This document shows positions 1-8,109 of a DNA stretch of 64,000 nt, piece after piece. Position 1 is the stretch's first letter. Every line of letters starts with the position of its first letter. Made by a program: the position numbers and the translations under genes. The stretch is from Amycolatopsis azurea DSM 43854. GTDB taxonomy: Bacteria; Actinomycetota; Actinomycetes; Mycobacteriales; Pseudonocardiaceae. The notes beneath the pieces were generated by a model. The model made no database searches. It had not been told where the DNA came from and worked only from the letters and a program-made list of their open reading frames with translations. The DNA is taken from positions 62,001 to 126,000 of the forward strand of contig NZ_MUXN01000025.1 of NCBI RefSeq assembly GCF_001995215.1, given 5' to 3'.

Positions 1-254
1 ACGTGCGGATCCGGACCGATCAGCTGACGAACGACACGGATCTGGTGTGGCGGCGTGGATCCGATCCGGATCTCGCCGGTTACGAGGTCGTCTGGCGGGA
101 GACGACGGCGGCCGACTGGACACACGTCATCGGGGTCGGCGACACGACCGAGGCTAAGGTGGATCTGTCGAAGGACAACGTGTTCTTCGGTGTCCGCGCG
201 GTCGGGAAGAACGGCCGCCGCGGTCCGGTCGCGTTTCCGACACCCTTGAGCTGA
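1..254 (+). CDS. C-terminal fragment of a secreted M28-type metallopeptidase (5' end outside window)
   Basis: Only the last ~83 codons are present; the frame is open to the left edge, so the GTG at 3 is internal and not a start. The fragment reads as one beta-sandwich module: an LTNDT stretch, a YEVVWRET strand, then FFGVRAV and a Pro-rich tail. This matches the fibronectin-III-like tail that follows the zinc peptidase domain in many actinobacterial M28 aminopeptidases. The catalytic part is outside the window, so the family call rests on resemblance of this tail alone. It ends with TGA 7 bp before the next gene. Confidence 0.6.
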   Translation, partial: VRIRTDQLTNDTDLVWRRGSDPDLAGYEVVWRETTAADWTHVIGVGDTTEAKVDLSKDNVFFGVRAVGKNGRRGPVAFPTPLS

Positions 255-261
255 TGCCACG

Positions 262-864
262 ATGACAGTCACCCCCGACGACCTCGACGCGGCGATCAGG
301 AGTGTGACCACCGGGCTGCATCAGGCGGCGAACAGCGATTGGTCGCGGGCGCCGGGCACCGGCGACCTGGACGCCTGGCAGACCGCCGAGCACCTCGGCG
401 ACTGCCTCATCTCCTACGCGGGGCAGCTGATCGCCCGGCCGTCGACGCCGCGTTTCGTCTGCTTCGAAGCCGTCGCCGACAAGACCGCGACGCCGTCGGA
501 TCTGCTGGAGTTCGTCACGGTCGGCGGCGGCATCCTGGCCGCCGTTCTCCGCACGGCGGCCCCGGACATCCGCGCGCCCCACCGGAGCGGCAACGCCGAC
601 CTCGAAGGGTTCGCCGGGATGGGCTGTATCGAGGCCCTGGTCCACGGCGAGGACATGGCCAGGGGGCTCGGCGTCAGCCTCGATCCGCCACGCGACGTCT
701 GTTCGCGTGTGCTCGCGCGGATGTTCCCGGAGGTCGACGCCGGTGACGTCGACCCCTGGACCGCGTTGCTGTGGGCGACGGACCGGACGGACCTTCCCGG
801 ACGGCCCTCCCGCGTCGGCTGGCAATGGCGAGGCGCCCCCTTGGACGACCCACCGGCCGGTTGA
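262..864 (+). CDS. DinB/maleylpyruvate-isomerase-N-like protein
   Basis: A soluble 200-residue protein starting at ATG 262, 7 bp after the upstream stop. It looks like the four-helix DinB/mycothiol-dependent maleylpyruvate isomerase N-terminal fold: an early helix with a WQTAEHLGD motif (a Trp and His as in metal-binding members), a GCIEALVHGEDMA stretch in the middle that supplies a second His, and a C-terminal part ending near Pro-Gly-rich residues. Such proteins often bind a metal and use mycothiol in Actinobacteria. No substrate can be read from the sequence. No signal peptide or membrane segment is seen. Confidence 0.6.
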   Translation: MTVTPDDLDAAIRSVTTGLHQAANSDWSRAPGTGDLDAWQTAEHLGDCLISYAGQLIARPSTPRFVCFEAVADKTATPSDLLEFVTVGGGILAAVLRTAAPDIRAPHRSGNADLEGFAGMGCIEALVHGEDMARGLGVSLDPPRDVCSRVLARMFPEVDAGDVDPWTALLWATDRTDLPGRPSRVGWQWRGAPLDDPPAG

Positions 865-986
865 CCGAGGAGTACGTGGATACGGCCGATCGGCGCAATT
901 TCGCCGTTGAAGCGTTTGTCACCGCGGAATTCGGGAACTTTCGCGGCATGTCCAGATGGCGAACCACCAGTAGGAGCAACACCGCC

Positions 987-1241
987 GTGCGGGTCATCAC
1001 CGGCATCGGCGCCGTGTTCGCTTTCATCGAGCTGCTGTACATGGTCATGGTGCTCGCGGGAGCCAACGCGGGCAACGGTTTCTTCATCTTCATCCAGGCG
1101 CTGGCGAGGCCGCTGGCGTTGTTCTGGCCGGGGCTCTTCCCGGTGAGTGACCCGAATCTCGCGGTCATCCTCGACTACGGTCTGGCCGCGGCGTTCTGGG
1201 TGATCGTGGCGGGCGTGATCGCCCGTTTCGCGGCCCGCTGA
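987..1241 (+). CDS. Small two- or three-helix membrane protein
   Basis: An 84-residue hydrophobic protein. I place the start at GTG 987 because an AGGAG box lies at 972-976, about 10 bp upstream. An in-frame ATG at 948 would add a basic, Ser/Arg-rich 13-residue tail and is the alternative. Two clear membrane segments are present (about residues 5-30 and 57-80), separated by a short loop containing FWPGLFPVSDPN. No catalytic motif is seen and no function is proposed. The gene stands alone, 123 bp after the DinB-like gene and 45 bp before the DUF2993 gene. Confidence 0.6.
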   Translation: MRVITGIGAVFAFIELLYMVMVLAGANAGNGFFIFIQALARPLALFWPGLFPVSDPNLAVILDYGLAAAFWVIVAGVIARFAAR

Positions 1242-1286
1242 CCCCCTGCGGCGGCATCCGGCGTCCCGTTCGGCGACACTGGTCGG

Positions 1287-2081
1287 ATGAGCGAAGGCAG
1301 ATGGTTCGAGCTGAACCCCCTTCCCGAGCTGTTCGGCCTTGCCGCCGCCGGGCGGGCGCTGTTGCCCAACGTGCCCGTCACCCCGGCCGCGGTGCTGAAG
1401 ACCGTGACCGAACAGCTGGTGGGGCGACGGCTGACCGCCAAAGTGGACGGCCACGACGTCGGGCTCACCCTGACCGGGCTCGACTACCAGGCCGACAGTC
1501 TCAGCCTGGCCGCCACCGGCCGGATCGGCGACGTCCGCATCGTCGTCGAGGACGTCGACTGGCCGGAAACCCCGCTCGAGCGCATCACCGTCCTGGCGTC
1601 GAACGTCCGTCTCCGCTCACTCCCCTCCCCGGCAGCCATCCCCGAGCAGGTGAAGATGGCGATCCGGGTGTCTCCCGAGGTCCTGCAGGCACGTGTGGCC
1701 GATGCCCGGCCGGGCATCATCGTGACGCCTGGCGAAGACGGGCATTTCCACATCCGCTGGGAAAAGCGTCCTCGCTGGGGACACCTGGCGCTGGAGTCCA
1801 CCGTGGAGGACGACGCCGTCGTGCTCCGGCCGATGTCCGTCCACATCGGACGGCGCAGGTTCGGCCCGCCGTCGCGGCTCAAGCCGATCGTGCTGCCCCT
1901 GCCGGAACTCCCGCAAGGGATCCGGCTCACCGCGGTCGAAGCGCACGACGGGCATCTGGTCCTGCACGCGCTGGCGGAGGAATGGCCGGAGAAGCTGTCC
2001 ACCATCCCGCTCGGTGACCTGCTGGGCTGGGTGACGACGGCGGTGACCACCCTGACCCTGCCCAGGCTCGGCGGCCGCTAG
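1287..2081 (+). CDS. DUF2993 / LmeA-like lipid-binding protein
   Basis: A 264-residue protein rich in short beta strands with alternating polar and hydrophobic residues. It begins with a GRWFELNPLPELFGL segment and has a long run of YQADSLSLAATGRIGDV-type strands. This layout is that of the DUF2993 family, whose mycobacterial member LmeA binds phosphoinositides in mannan metabolism. I see no signal peptide, unlike LmeA, so it may be cytoplasmic or peripheral. ATG 1287 is the start, although the Shine-Dalgarno is weak. The gene is followed within 6 bp by a perfect 26-bp hairpin. Confidence 0.6.
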   Translation: MSEGRWFELNPLPELFGLAAAGRALLPNVPVTPAAVLKTVTEQLVGRRLTAKVDGHDVGLTLTGLDYQADSLSLAATGRIGDVRIVVEDVDWPETPLERITVLASNVRLRSLPSPAAIPEQVKMAIRVSPEVLQARVADARPGIIVTPGEDGHFHIRWEKRPRWGHLALESTVEDDAVVLRPMSVHIGRRRFGPPSRLKPIVLPLPELPQGIRLTAVEAHDGHLVLHALAEEWPEKLSTIPLGDLLGWVTTAVTTLTLPRLGGR

Positions 2082-2086
2082 CCGTG

Positions 2087-2141
2087 GCGCGTGAAGGCCC
2101 CCTTCCCTCGGCTGAGCCGAGGGAAGGGGGCCTTCACGCGC
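2087..2141. terminator. Perfect 26-bp palindrome, probable bidirectional terminator
   Basis: The arms 2087-2112 and 2116-2141 are exact reverse complements around a 3-nt loop. The core is GTGAAGGCC followed by a C-rich CCTTCCCTC run. It sits between the ends of two convergent genes (stops at 2081 and 2156), so it can terminate both. There is no T-run, as is common in GC-rich actinobacteria. It belongs to the same sequence family as the palindromes at 29526-29580 and 41424-41482. Confidence 0.75.
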
Positions 2142-2155
2142 AAACCATCGCTGGA

Positions 2156-3253
2156 TCAGCTGTGGAGACGTCCCTCGGCGACACGCACCGGAGGCGCGGC
2201 CGGCGTCGCCGCGGCGCTTTCCGTCCGCGCGGCGGCGGAGGACCGCACGAGCCCGGTCGCCTTGCCGCACACCTTCTTCTTCTCGTCCGAGGTCATCTTC
2301 TTGCCGACCGTCCTGGTCTGGCCCACGACACCCGGCGCCGGGCCTTCACCGCTGAAGTTCCAGACGTACCACTGGTTGTGACCCCACCGGCGCTTGTCGT
2401 ACCACATGTCGTACGAGCCGCTGGCCACCCGCATCACCGGCGAGCGGTCCAGGCCCGCCCAGTAGCCCGGGTTCACCTCGATCCGGGTCTCGACGCTTTC
2501 GCTGGTCTCCCAGCCCCATTCCTGGCCCCACGTGCGCTTGTAGGCGACCGACCAGTCCACGAGGAACTCGAAGCCCGCGCTCACGCTGATCTCGTTCGAC
2601 ACCGTGTTCTTGCCGCTGCGGGTGTCGCGTTTGCCGATCACCTGGGTGATCTTGTTGGCGCTGCAGTTGTAGACCGTGTCCACGCGGCCCCAGCTGCCGT
2701 AGAAGTCCTGTCCGCGCTGGTCGACGTGGGCGTTGCAGGTCTTGGTGGCGCGGCCGCAGTCCTTGAGCAGTTCGGCGCGGGAGGGTCCGCGCGTGTACTT
2801 CACCGAACTGCCGCGGTCGTTCATGTTCGACCCGTAGTTGCCGCTGTCGTTGGCGTACCACTCCTGGCTTTCGCCCTGGTACTCGGCGTGCTCGTACATC
2901 GTGATGTAGCAGTTCTGGAAGGTCTGGAACGAGGAGATCTTGTCGTTCCAGTCGGCGAGGAAGCCGAGGTTCTGGCTGGTGCCGTCGGTGCACGGCGAGC
3001 CGGTGACGGCGAGGCTCGCGCCGCCGAAGTTCCCGTGTTCGTACAGCACGCTGATCACCGTCGCGGAGGCACCGACCTTGCCTGCCGACGCCGCGGCGAG
3101 GGACTCGCCGACGCTGTCGAAGCACTTGATCACGCCTGTCGCCGTGTCGCCGACGCAGTGGTCGCCGCGCTGCGCGGCGTTCGCCGGGACACCGCCCGCG
3201 AGGCACATCATGAACGCGGCCAGGACGGCCGCCCCGAGTCTGTATCTACGCAC
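2156..3253 (-). CDS. Secreted beta/gamma-crystallin-like protein with a pore-toxin-like C-terminal half
   Basis: A 365-residue protein. I choose GTG 3253 because AGGGAG lies 7 bp upstream and it gives a clean signal peptide (RRYRLG, hydrophobic core, cleavage near ANAAQ about residue 27). Two crystallin-type motifs follow, YEHGNFGG (71-78) and YEHAEYQG (120-127), as in peptidase-inhibitor I36/beta-gamma-crystallin proteins. The second half (about 215-330) is a run of alternating Ser/Thr-rich beta strands with KRTWGQEWGWE, reminiscent of aerolysin/ETX-type beta-pore formers; this is inference. Several paired Cys residues suit an exported protein. It is monocistronic. Confidence 0.6.
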   Translation of the reverse strand: MRRYRLGAAVLAAFMMCLAGGVPANAAQRGDHCVGDTATGVIKCFDSVGESLAAASAGKVGASATVISVLYEHGNFGGASLAVTGSPCTDGTSQNLGFLADWNDKISSFQTFQNCYITMYEHAEYQGESQEWYANDSGNYGSNMNDRGSSVKYTRGPSRAELLKDCGRATKTCNAHVDQRGQDFYGSWGRVDTVYNCSANKITQVIGKRDTRSGKNTVSNEISVSAGFEFLVDWSVAYKRTWGQEWGWETSESVETRIEVNPGYWAGLDRSPVMRVASGSYDMWYDKRRWGHNQWYVWNFSGEGPAPGVVGQTRTVGKKMTSDEKKKVCGKATGLVRSSAAARTESAAATPAAPPVRVAEGRLHS

Positions 3254-3387
3254 GTCTGAACTCCCTGGGAGAAAGGAACGCCGACCAGGACCGGGCCGGC
3301 GATACGCAGTCCACCACGGGGAATCCGGCTTGCCCATGCAGAACGACCGGCAGACTGTTCTTCCGCTGACCGGTGACCGGGACGGCC

Positions 3388-3969
3388 TCAGGCCTCGCCC
3401 CGCTCGCGCAGATAGCGCGTGTGGTCGGCCTGCTGATGGACGTCGCCGGCGTAGAACCGCTCCGCGACACGGTGCGCCTCGGTCTCCAGCAGTTCCAACT
3501 GCGCGAGGAGTTCCTCGGCCGCGCTCGGCTCGCCGCTCGCCCGCCGCTTGGCGGCGAACCACCACGGCAGGTTGAGATAGGTCTGCACGGACAGCGGGAG
3601 ATCCGTCCGCGCCAGCCGGGTGACCTCGTGCTGGACGTCGGGGTTGGCCGACAGCCGTTCCGGCCTCGACAACAGGTCGTCGAGGACTTCGGCGACCCGC
3701 CGAACACCGTCCACAGAGGACTCCGGCATGCGCTGTGCTTGCGCGGTCACCTTCTCCACCAACGAAACGAGGTCCGCGCGCAGATGCCCAGTGTCCACCG
3801 GTACCAGCCGGACGCGTTCGGGCGGCGCGAGCAGGGCGAACACCGCGTACAGCCCGGCGACCACCACCGGCCACAGCCCGCCGACGACGCCTGTCAGGTA
3901 CAGTGCGAGCCCGATCAGCCCGCCGACGCAGCCGGCGAGGTTCTTCGTGGAGCCGAGGTACCGGATCAT
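3388..3969 (-). CDS. Small membrane-anchored protein, last gene of the TelA operon
   Basis: A 193-residue protein whose ATG (3969) overlaps the TGA of the upstream vWA gene by 4 bp. The N-terminus holds a two-helix membrane hairpin (about residues 8-47), ending APPERVRLVPVDTGHL. The remaining 140 residues are a charged, largely helical cytoplasmic domain with no motif I recognise. Its placement and translational coupling indicate a shared role with the TelA-family and vWA proteins, perhaps as a membrane partner. Confidence 0.65.
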   Translation of the reverse strand: MIRYLGSTKNLAGCVGGLIGLALYLTGVVGGLWPVVVAGLYAVFALLAPPERVRLVPVDTGHLRADLVSLVEKVTAQAQRMPESSVDGVRRVAEVLDDLLSRPERLSANPDVQHEVTRLARTDLPLSVQTYLNLPWWFAAKRRASGEPSAAEELLAQLELLETEAHRVAERFYAGDVHQQADHTRYLRERGEA

Positions 3970-5591
3970 TGGTAGCCGCGGATTTCCTGGAACACCTTGG
4001 GCAGCACATCGCCGCGTGCGTCGAACACGTTGCCGCCGGTGCGTTTCGCGACCTCGCCGAGCTCGGCGGAATCGCCCTCGCCGAAGATCACGGTGAACAC
4101 CGGGATCTGCCGCATCGTCTCCGGCAGCGACGGGAACTTCCGCTGGAAGTCCTCGAAGGTGGAACCGCTCGCGTTCTCGCCGTCGGTCATCAGGACGATC
4201 GACGTGAACCGGTCCGGATCGCGCGCGACCAGCGGGCCCATGATGTCGTACGCGCGCTGGAGGCTGTCGTAGATCGCCGTGCCGCCGTTCGCGTCGAGGC
4301 CTTCGGCGAAAGTCTTGATCTTGTCCAGCGCGGGCTGCGGATCCCCTTCAGGCACCGCGAAGGTCTCCGGGCGGCCGGGCACGGTGTCGAACGGCAGCAT
4401 CGTGACCTCTTCGCGGCTGCGGAAGCGGCGGTACCGGCCGGTCAGTGATCCGTCGGCGCCGGTCAGCCCGATCAGCGCGGTGCGCAGCGACTCGATCCGG
4501 TCACCCGCCATGGAACCGGAGGTGTCGAGGACGTACAGCGTCCGCGACGGACGCCGGATCTTGTCGAAGTAGGCGCCCAGCAACGCGTCGACAGCCTGCT
4601 GCGTCGCGGGGAACGGCAGCTCCAACAGGTCCTTCTGCGCGAACTGCTGTCCTAATTGGACACCAGGGACGACCGGGCGGCGCTGCGTGGTCTCCATGAT
4701 CTTGCGTTGCGCGTCCGGTGTGCGCAGCCGCTCGGCCAGCTTGCGGTGCGCGTCCCGCGCGTCGGAATTCGCGCCCTGCACCAACGTCAGAGGATAGTCG
4801 GCGGTGACGACACCGTCGGAGGGATACACCAGTGTCAGCGGCTCGGGGAGTTTTCCGCTCGCGTTCATCGACAGCAGGACGGACTCGTAGTTGATCAGGC
4901 CGTCGACCTTCTTGCCGGGGTCCTGTCCGCTCGCTCGCCGTTGGTAGGCCTCGGAGAGCCAGCCGGACGAACCCGCCGACATCGCCTGCGCGCTGAAGAA
5001 CTCGGTCAGTTTCGGGGTGACGGAGGCGATCTGCTGCGCGTCGACGGCGTTGCCCGCGCCCGCGAGCGCCGACGCGACCCCGACGAGTGCCGAGAAACCG
5101 GAGTTCGACGCCGACGGGTCGGTCATGCCGTAGGTGAAGGCCTTCTTCCCGGCCTGCTCGGCGATCTCGCCCCAGCCCACCGGCCGCCCGGTCCAGCCGA
5201 GCCGCTGCGCCGCCGACGCGGACAGGCCGAGCACCACCGGCGAGCTCATGATCTTCACCTGCTCGCCCAGCCGTTTCGCCGCCTCCGGAACCGCCGCGGG
5301 GTACCGGTTCGACGAGAACCAGACGGCGTCGTACTGACCGTCCACCTTCCCGTTCGCCAGCGACTCGGTGCCCTCCAGCGTCCCGGTGAACTGGAACTTG
5401 ACCTTGACCCCGGTCGCGGCCGCCTCCTGCTCCAGGAGCGGCTGCATATCCGCCAGTTCACTGCCCGCGAGCACCCGCAGCGTCCCCGGTTCGGCCTCCC
5501 CCAGGCCGCGTGTCTCGCCCTTGCTCGAATCGCAGGAAACCAGCGACAGCGCGCAAACCGCGCTGATCGCCAGGACCGCCCAGCGTTTCAC
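3966..5591 (-). CDS. Lipoprotein with solute-binding domain fused to a von Willebrand A domain
   Basis: A 541-residue protein with a lipoprotein signal (LSLVSC, lipidated Cys20). Residues ~35-310 are a type-2 periplasmic-binding-like domain (LRVLAGSEL opening, YDAVWFSSN, TYGMTDPSASNSGF). Residues ~350-541 are a vWA domain with an intact MIDAS: DTSGS at 356-360, a TAIYDSL segment and LMTDGEN. Binding-protein/vWA fusions are usually annotated as substrate-binding and VWA domain proteins. It is coupled to the genes on both sides by 4-bp overlaps. A metal-dependent adhesion or scaffold role outside the membrane is the likely reading; the ligand is unknown. Confidence 0.8.
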   Translation of the reverse strand: MKRWAVLAISAVCALSLVSCDSSKGETRGLGEAEPGTLRVLAGSELADMQPLLEQEAAATGVKVKFQFTGTLEGTESLANGKVDGQYDAVWFSSNRYPAAVPEAAKRLGEQVKIMSSPVVLGLSASAAQRLGWTGRPVGWGEIAEQAGKKAFTYGMTDPSASNSGFSALVGVASALAGAGNAVDAQQIASVTPKLTEFFSAQAMSAGSSGWLSEAYQRRASGQDPGKKVDGLINYESVLLSMNASGKLPEPLTLVYPSDGVVTADYPLTLVQGANSDARDAHRKLAERLRTPDAQRKIMETTQRRPVVPGVQLGQQFAQKDLLELPFPATQQAVDALLGAYFDKIRRPSRTLYVLDTSGSMAGDRIESLRTALIGLTGADGSLTGRYRRFRSREEVTMLPFDTVPGRPETFAVPEGDPQPALDKIKTFAEGLDANGGTAIYDSLQRAYDIMGPLVARDPDRFTSIVLMTDGENASGSTFEDFQRKFPSLPETMRQIPVFTVIFGEGDSAELGEVAKRTGGNVFDARGDVLPKVFQEIRGYQ

Positions 5592-6742
5592 GATGCCCCC
5601 TCGGCCGTCGCCGTCTCGTGAGACCGGCGCAGATGGTCTTCGGCCCGCCGGATCTCCCCCGACAACGCCTCCACGGTCGCCGCCATCGTCGAGACGGCCC
5701 CCGCCTTGTACTCGTCGATCGCGTCGATGCTGCGATAGATCCGGTCGAACGACTCGCGGATCGTCGCCACCGCGACGGCCGGATCGCTGCCCGCGCGCTG
5801 GATCTCGGCGCCGCGCAGTTCCAGGATCTCGGCGTTCGTCCTGATCAGCCCGTCGGTGGTGGCCTGCACGGCCCGGACCTCGTCGAGGACGTCACGCTGG
5901 CCGGCGAGCGCACCGCTCACCAGCAGCGCGACCCGCAACGCCGCGACCGTGGTCGACACCGCCCGCTCGATCCCGCGGATCAGCTCGTCGTTGTTGCGCC
6001 GCACCAGATCCAGCGCGAGATAGCCCTGCGCGCTCACCGCGAGCTGGGTCAGCAGGTCCTGGTGCCGCTGCCGGATCGGGTGCAGCGCGTCGGCCCGCAA
6101 TGCCTTGGCCCGCGCGGGATCGGTGAAGTCGAAGATTCCCGCCTGGCGGTCGACAGCCGTGTCGACGGCCTCGGCGAACGCGGCCGCTTCGGACAGTTTG
6201 CCGAGCGTCCCCCACAGCCGCTCCCGCTCGCCCTTGAGCGCGGCGTTGTCCCGGCGCAGGACGTCTTGCCGTGCTCGCAGATCCACGACCAGCGCGTTCA
6301 CCGGCTCGTTGGCCGCGCGATAGCGGTCCAGCGCCTTCTTCGCACTGCCCGCGACCGGGATCAGGCCCATCAGCTTGCGGCCGGTGATCGGCAGTTTCGC
6401 CGGGTCGATCTCCGCCACGGTCCGCCGCAGCCCGGCCAGGCTCACCGTTGCTTGTTGTTGCGGTGACCCGACTTCCGCCAGTGCCCGGGCCGACCGGTCC
6501 AGCAGCGCGCCCGCGACGGTCGCCGCCGCGCGCATGTCGGACTCGCCCACCGCGAGCAGTTCGTCCAGGACCCGGGTGAACTCCGGCGATCGGACGTCGA
6601 GCGCTTCGAGCCGCTCGGCGAACTTCTCCGCGCGCTTCGCGACTTCGGCGTGGACCTCCGGGCCGAGGGTGACCAGACCGGCCGCCCGCTCGGCCGGGAT
6701 CGCCTCCACCGGCTCCGGTGGAGTGAGCGTGAAATCGTCCAT
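5588..6742 (-). CDS. telA: TelA/KlaA-family protein (toxic anion resistance family)
   Basis: A 384-residue, almost wholly helical cytoplasmic protein matching the TelA family in length and in its signature regions: PVAGSAKKALDRY near residue 130, a long coiled-coil middle, and LALDLVRRNNDELIRGIERA around 240-260. TelA relatives are named for tellurite resistance but also occur in phage, colicin and stress modules, so the resistance label is not proof of function. ATG 6742 shares one base with the upstream stop, and the downstream gene overlaps by 4 bp, so the four genes are translationally linked. Confidence 0.85.
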   Translation of the reverse strand: MDDFTLTPPEPVEAIPAERAAGLVTLGPEVHAEVAKRAEKFAERLEALDVRSPEFTRVLDELLAVGESDMRAAATVAGALLDRSARALAEVGSPQQQATVSLAGLRRTVAEIDPAKLPITGRKLMGLIPVAGSAKKALDRYRAANEPVNALVVDLRARQDVLRRDNAALKGERERLWGTLGKLSEAAAFAEAVDTAVDRQAGIFDFTDPARAKALRADALHPIRQRHQDLLTQLAVSAQGYLALDLVRRNNDELIRGIERAVSTTVAALRVALLVSGALAGQRDVLDEVRAVQATTDGLIRTNAEILELRGAEIQRAGSDPAVAVATIRESFDRIYRSIDAIDEYKAGAVSTMAATVEALSGEIRRAEDHLRRSHETATAEGAS

Positions 6743-7830
6743 CAGTACTGCTTCTTGACGGCATCGAGCAGGCGCTCGAGGGTTTCGTACGACGGCGGCT
6801 CGACGGCGTCCACCAGATCCGCGGGCACCGGCGCCTTGGCCGCGGCGACGACGTCGGCGAACAACCGCGGGTCCCCGGTGCGGAAACCGAAGGTGGCGGC
6901 GAGTTTCCCCAGCTCCGGGTCGGTCGCGAGCAGCCTGCCCACCTGATCGCCGTTCGGCTTCAGCGGGACCAGCGTGTGCTTCGAGTACACCGTCGGCGCC
7001 GTGTAGAGCAGGCGCATGTCCGGCCGGATCGAGCCGTCGGCCCGGACGAGCCTGTCGACGAACTGCGACTCGTAGATCAGCGCCATCGGCGTCTTGCCCA
7101 TGCCCGCGGCGAGGTAATCCTCGAACGGGCCCTCGGTGCTGTTCTGCGTGTAGCCCTGGTCGATGAACAGCTTCGACACCCCGGGCAGCACCTTCGCCTC
7201 GGCCTCGGGTGTGCTGACCACGTTGTTCCCGTTGGCGACGAAGGAAACGATCGACAGGTACATCGCCGCCGAATTCGATTCACGCGGGTCCGTGGTCGTG
7301 ACCAGCACGTTCTTCCGGGCCGGGAACGCGGTGTTGCCGGGCAACTGGTCCCAGCGGGTGCCCTTTTGCGCGAGTTCGAGGTACTTCGCGACGTCGAGCA
7401 CTTGGTAGTCCCCGGCGCCCTTACGCACGATCCCGTTGGCGCTCAAGAGGTTCACGATCGGCTCGAAGGTCGCGATCGCCATCGGCGACTGGAACGGCGT
7501 GTGCACGCCGGTCACCTTGTGGTCGCGCTGGATCCGCTGCGCGGCGGGCGACGAGGACGGGAACGCGAACTCGTACTGCCCGAGGTCCATGCTCGCGATC
7601 TGGCGCGACCCCGCGGTGTCCACTTCGACCTTGAGGCCGTGCTTGGCGAACGCGTCCGCCACCCGCTTGTCGGAGAAGAACGCCAGCTTCTCCGAACCGA
7701 TGACCCCGCGCACCGTGGTCAGATCCGTGCCCTGCGCGGTGTTCTCGTCACCGCCCCGGCCCCAGACGATCACGGCGACCACGGCCAGCAGCAGCACCAC
7801 GGCCAGGCCGATCGACAGACGGCGTTTCAC
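6742..7830 (-). CDS. Membrane-anchored substrate-binding-like protein, first gene of the TelA operon
   Basis: A 362-residue protein. I choose GTG 7830 because a GAGGGGG box lies about 8 bp upstream and the start gives a KRRLSIGL signal anchor (TM about 6-25). The extracytoplasmic part looks like a bacterial solute-binding fold: KLAFFSDKRVADAF near the start, FAFPSSSPAAQRI, LVTTTDPRESNSAAMYLS, and a C-terminal FRTGDPRLF. It lacks a lipobox, so it is anchored by its N-terminal helix. No transporter permease or ATPase is present nearby, so uptake is not implied; a sensing or receptor role beside TelA and the vWA lipoprotein fits better. Confidence 0.7.
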   Translation of the reverse strand: MKRRLSIGLAVVLLLAVVAVIVWGRGGDENTAQGTDLTTVRGVIGSEKLAFFSDKRVADAFAKHGLKVEVDTAGSRQIASMDLGQYEFAFPSSSPAAQRIQRDHKVTGVHTPFQSPMAIATFEPIVNLLSANGIVRKGAGDYQVLDVAKYLELAQKGTRWDQLPGNTAFPARKNVLVTTTDPRESNSAAMYLSIVSFVANGNNVVSTPEAEAKVLPGVSKLFIDQGYTQNSTEGPFEDYLAAGMGKTPMALIYESQFVDRLVRADGSIRPDMRLLYTAPTVYSKHTLVPLKPNGDQVGRLLATDPELGKLAATFGFRTGDPRLFADVVAAAKAPVPADLVDAVEPPSYETLERLLDAVKKQY

Positions 7831-7985
7831 CGGCCCACCCCCTCGTTCACAGGCTTGATCCTTCAGCCCGTTCGACTCTTTTGACGCGCGGGCGAGCCAT
7901 TTCGAAGTGAACGATCGATGAACGTAGGAAGTCGTCAGTTTCTGGCGAAACGTTGGGGCGAAAGGGAAATCAGACGCGGAGGGAT

Positions 7986-8073
7986 GCTCGGTCACTCGCC
8001 CGCACGCCGACCTCGGGTATCGCGAAAGCCACTTTCGCAACGTTGAACGTTGCGAAAGTGGCTTTCGCAACGC
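7986..8073. repeat. 88-bp dispersed repeat, copy 1, containing a perfect 23-bp palindrome
   Basis: The stretch 8022-8068 is a perfect inverted repeat (arms 8022-8044 and 8046-8068, single central base). Each arm contains GCGAAAGTGGCTTTCGC, itself nearly palindromic. About 35 bp on the left side, including TCGCCCGCAC and CCGACCTCGGGT, is shared with a second copy at 29419-29506 in the same orientation. It lies in the gap between the TelA operon and the histidine-kinase pair. The gap 7831-8109 holds no gene. Confidence 0.75.
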
Positions 8074-8109
8074 TCCGGGACTCCGCCGAACACGACCACC
8101 CGGCCCCCG

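Noticed and set aside
5588..6742. Tellurite resistance operon
   Set aside because: TelA alone does not show resistance; TerD/TerC-type partners are absent and the neighbours are binding-like proteins.
7986..8073. A CRISPR array or short tandem repeats
   Set aside because: Only two copies exist, more than 20 kb apart, each is a palindrome, and no cas gene is present.
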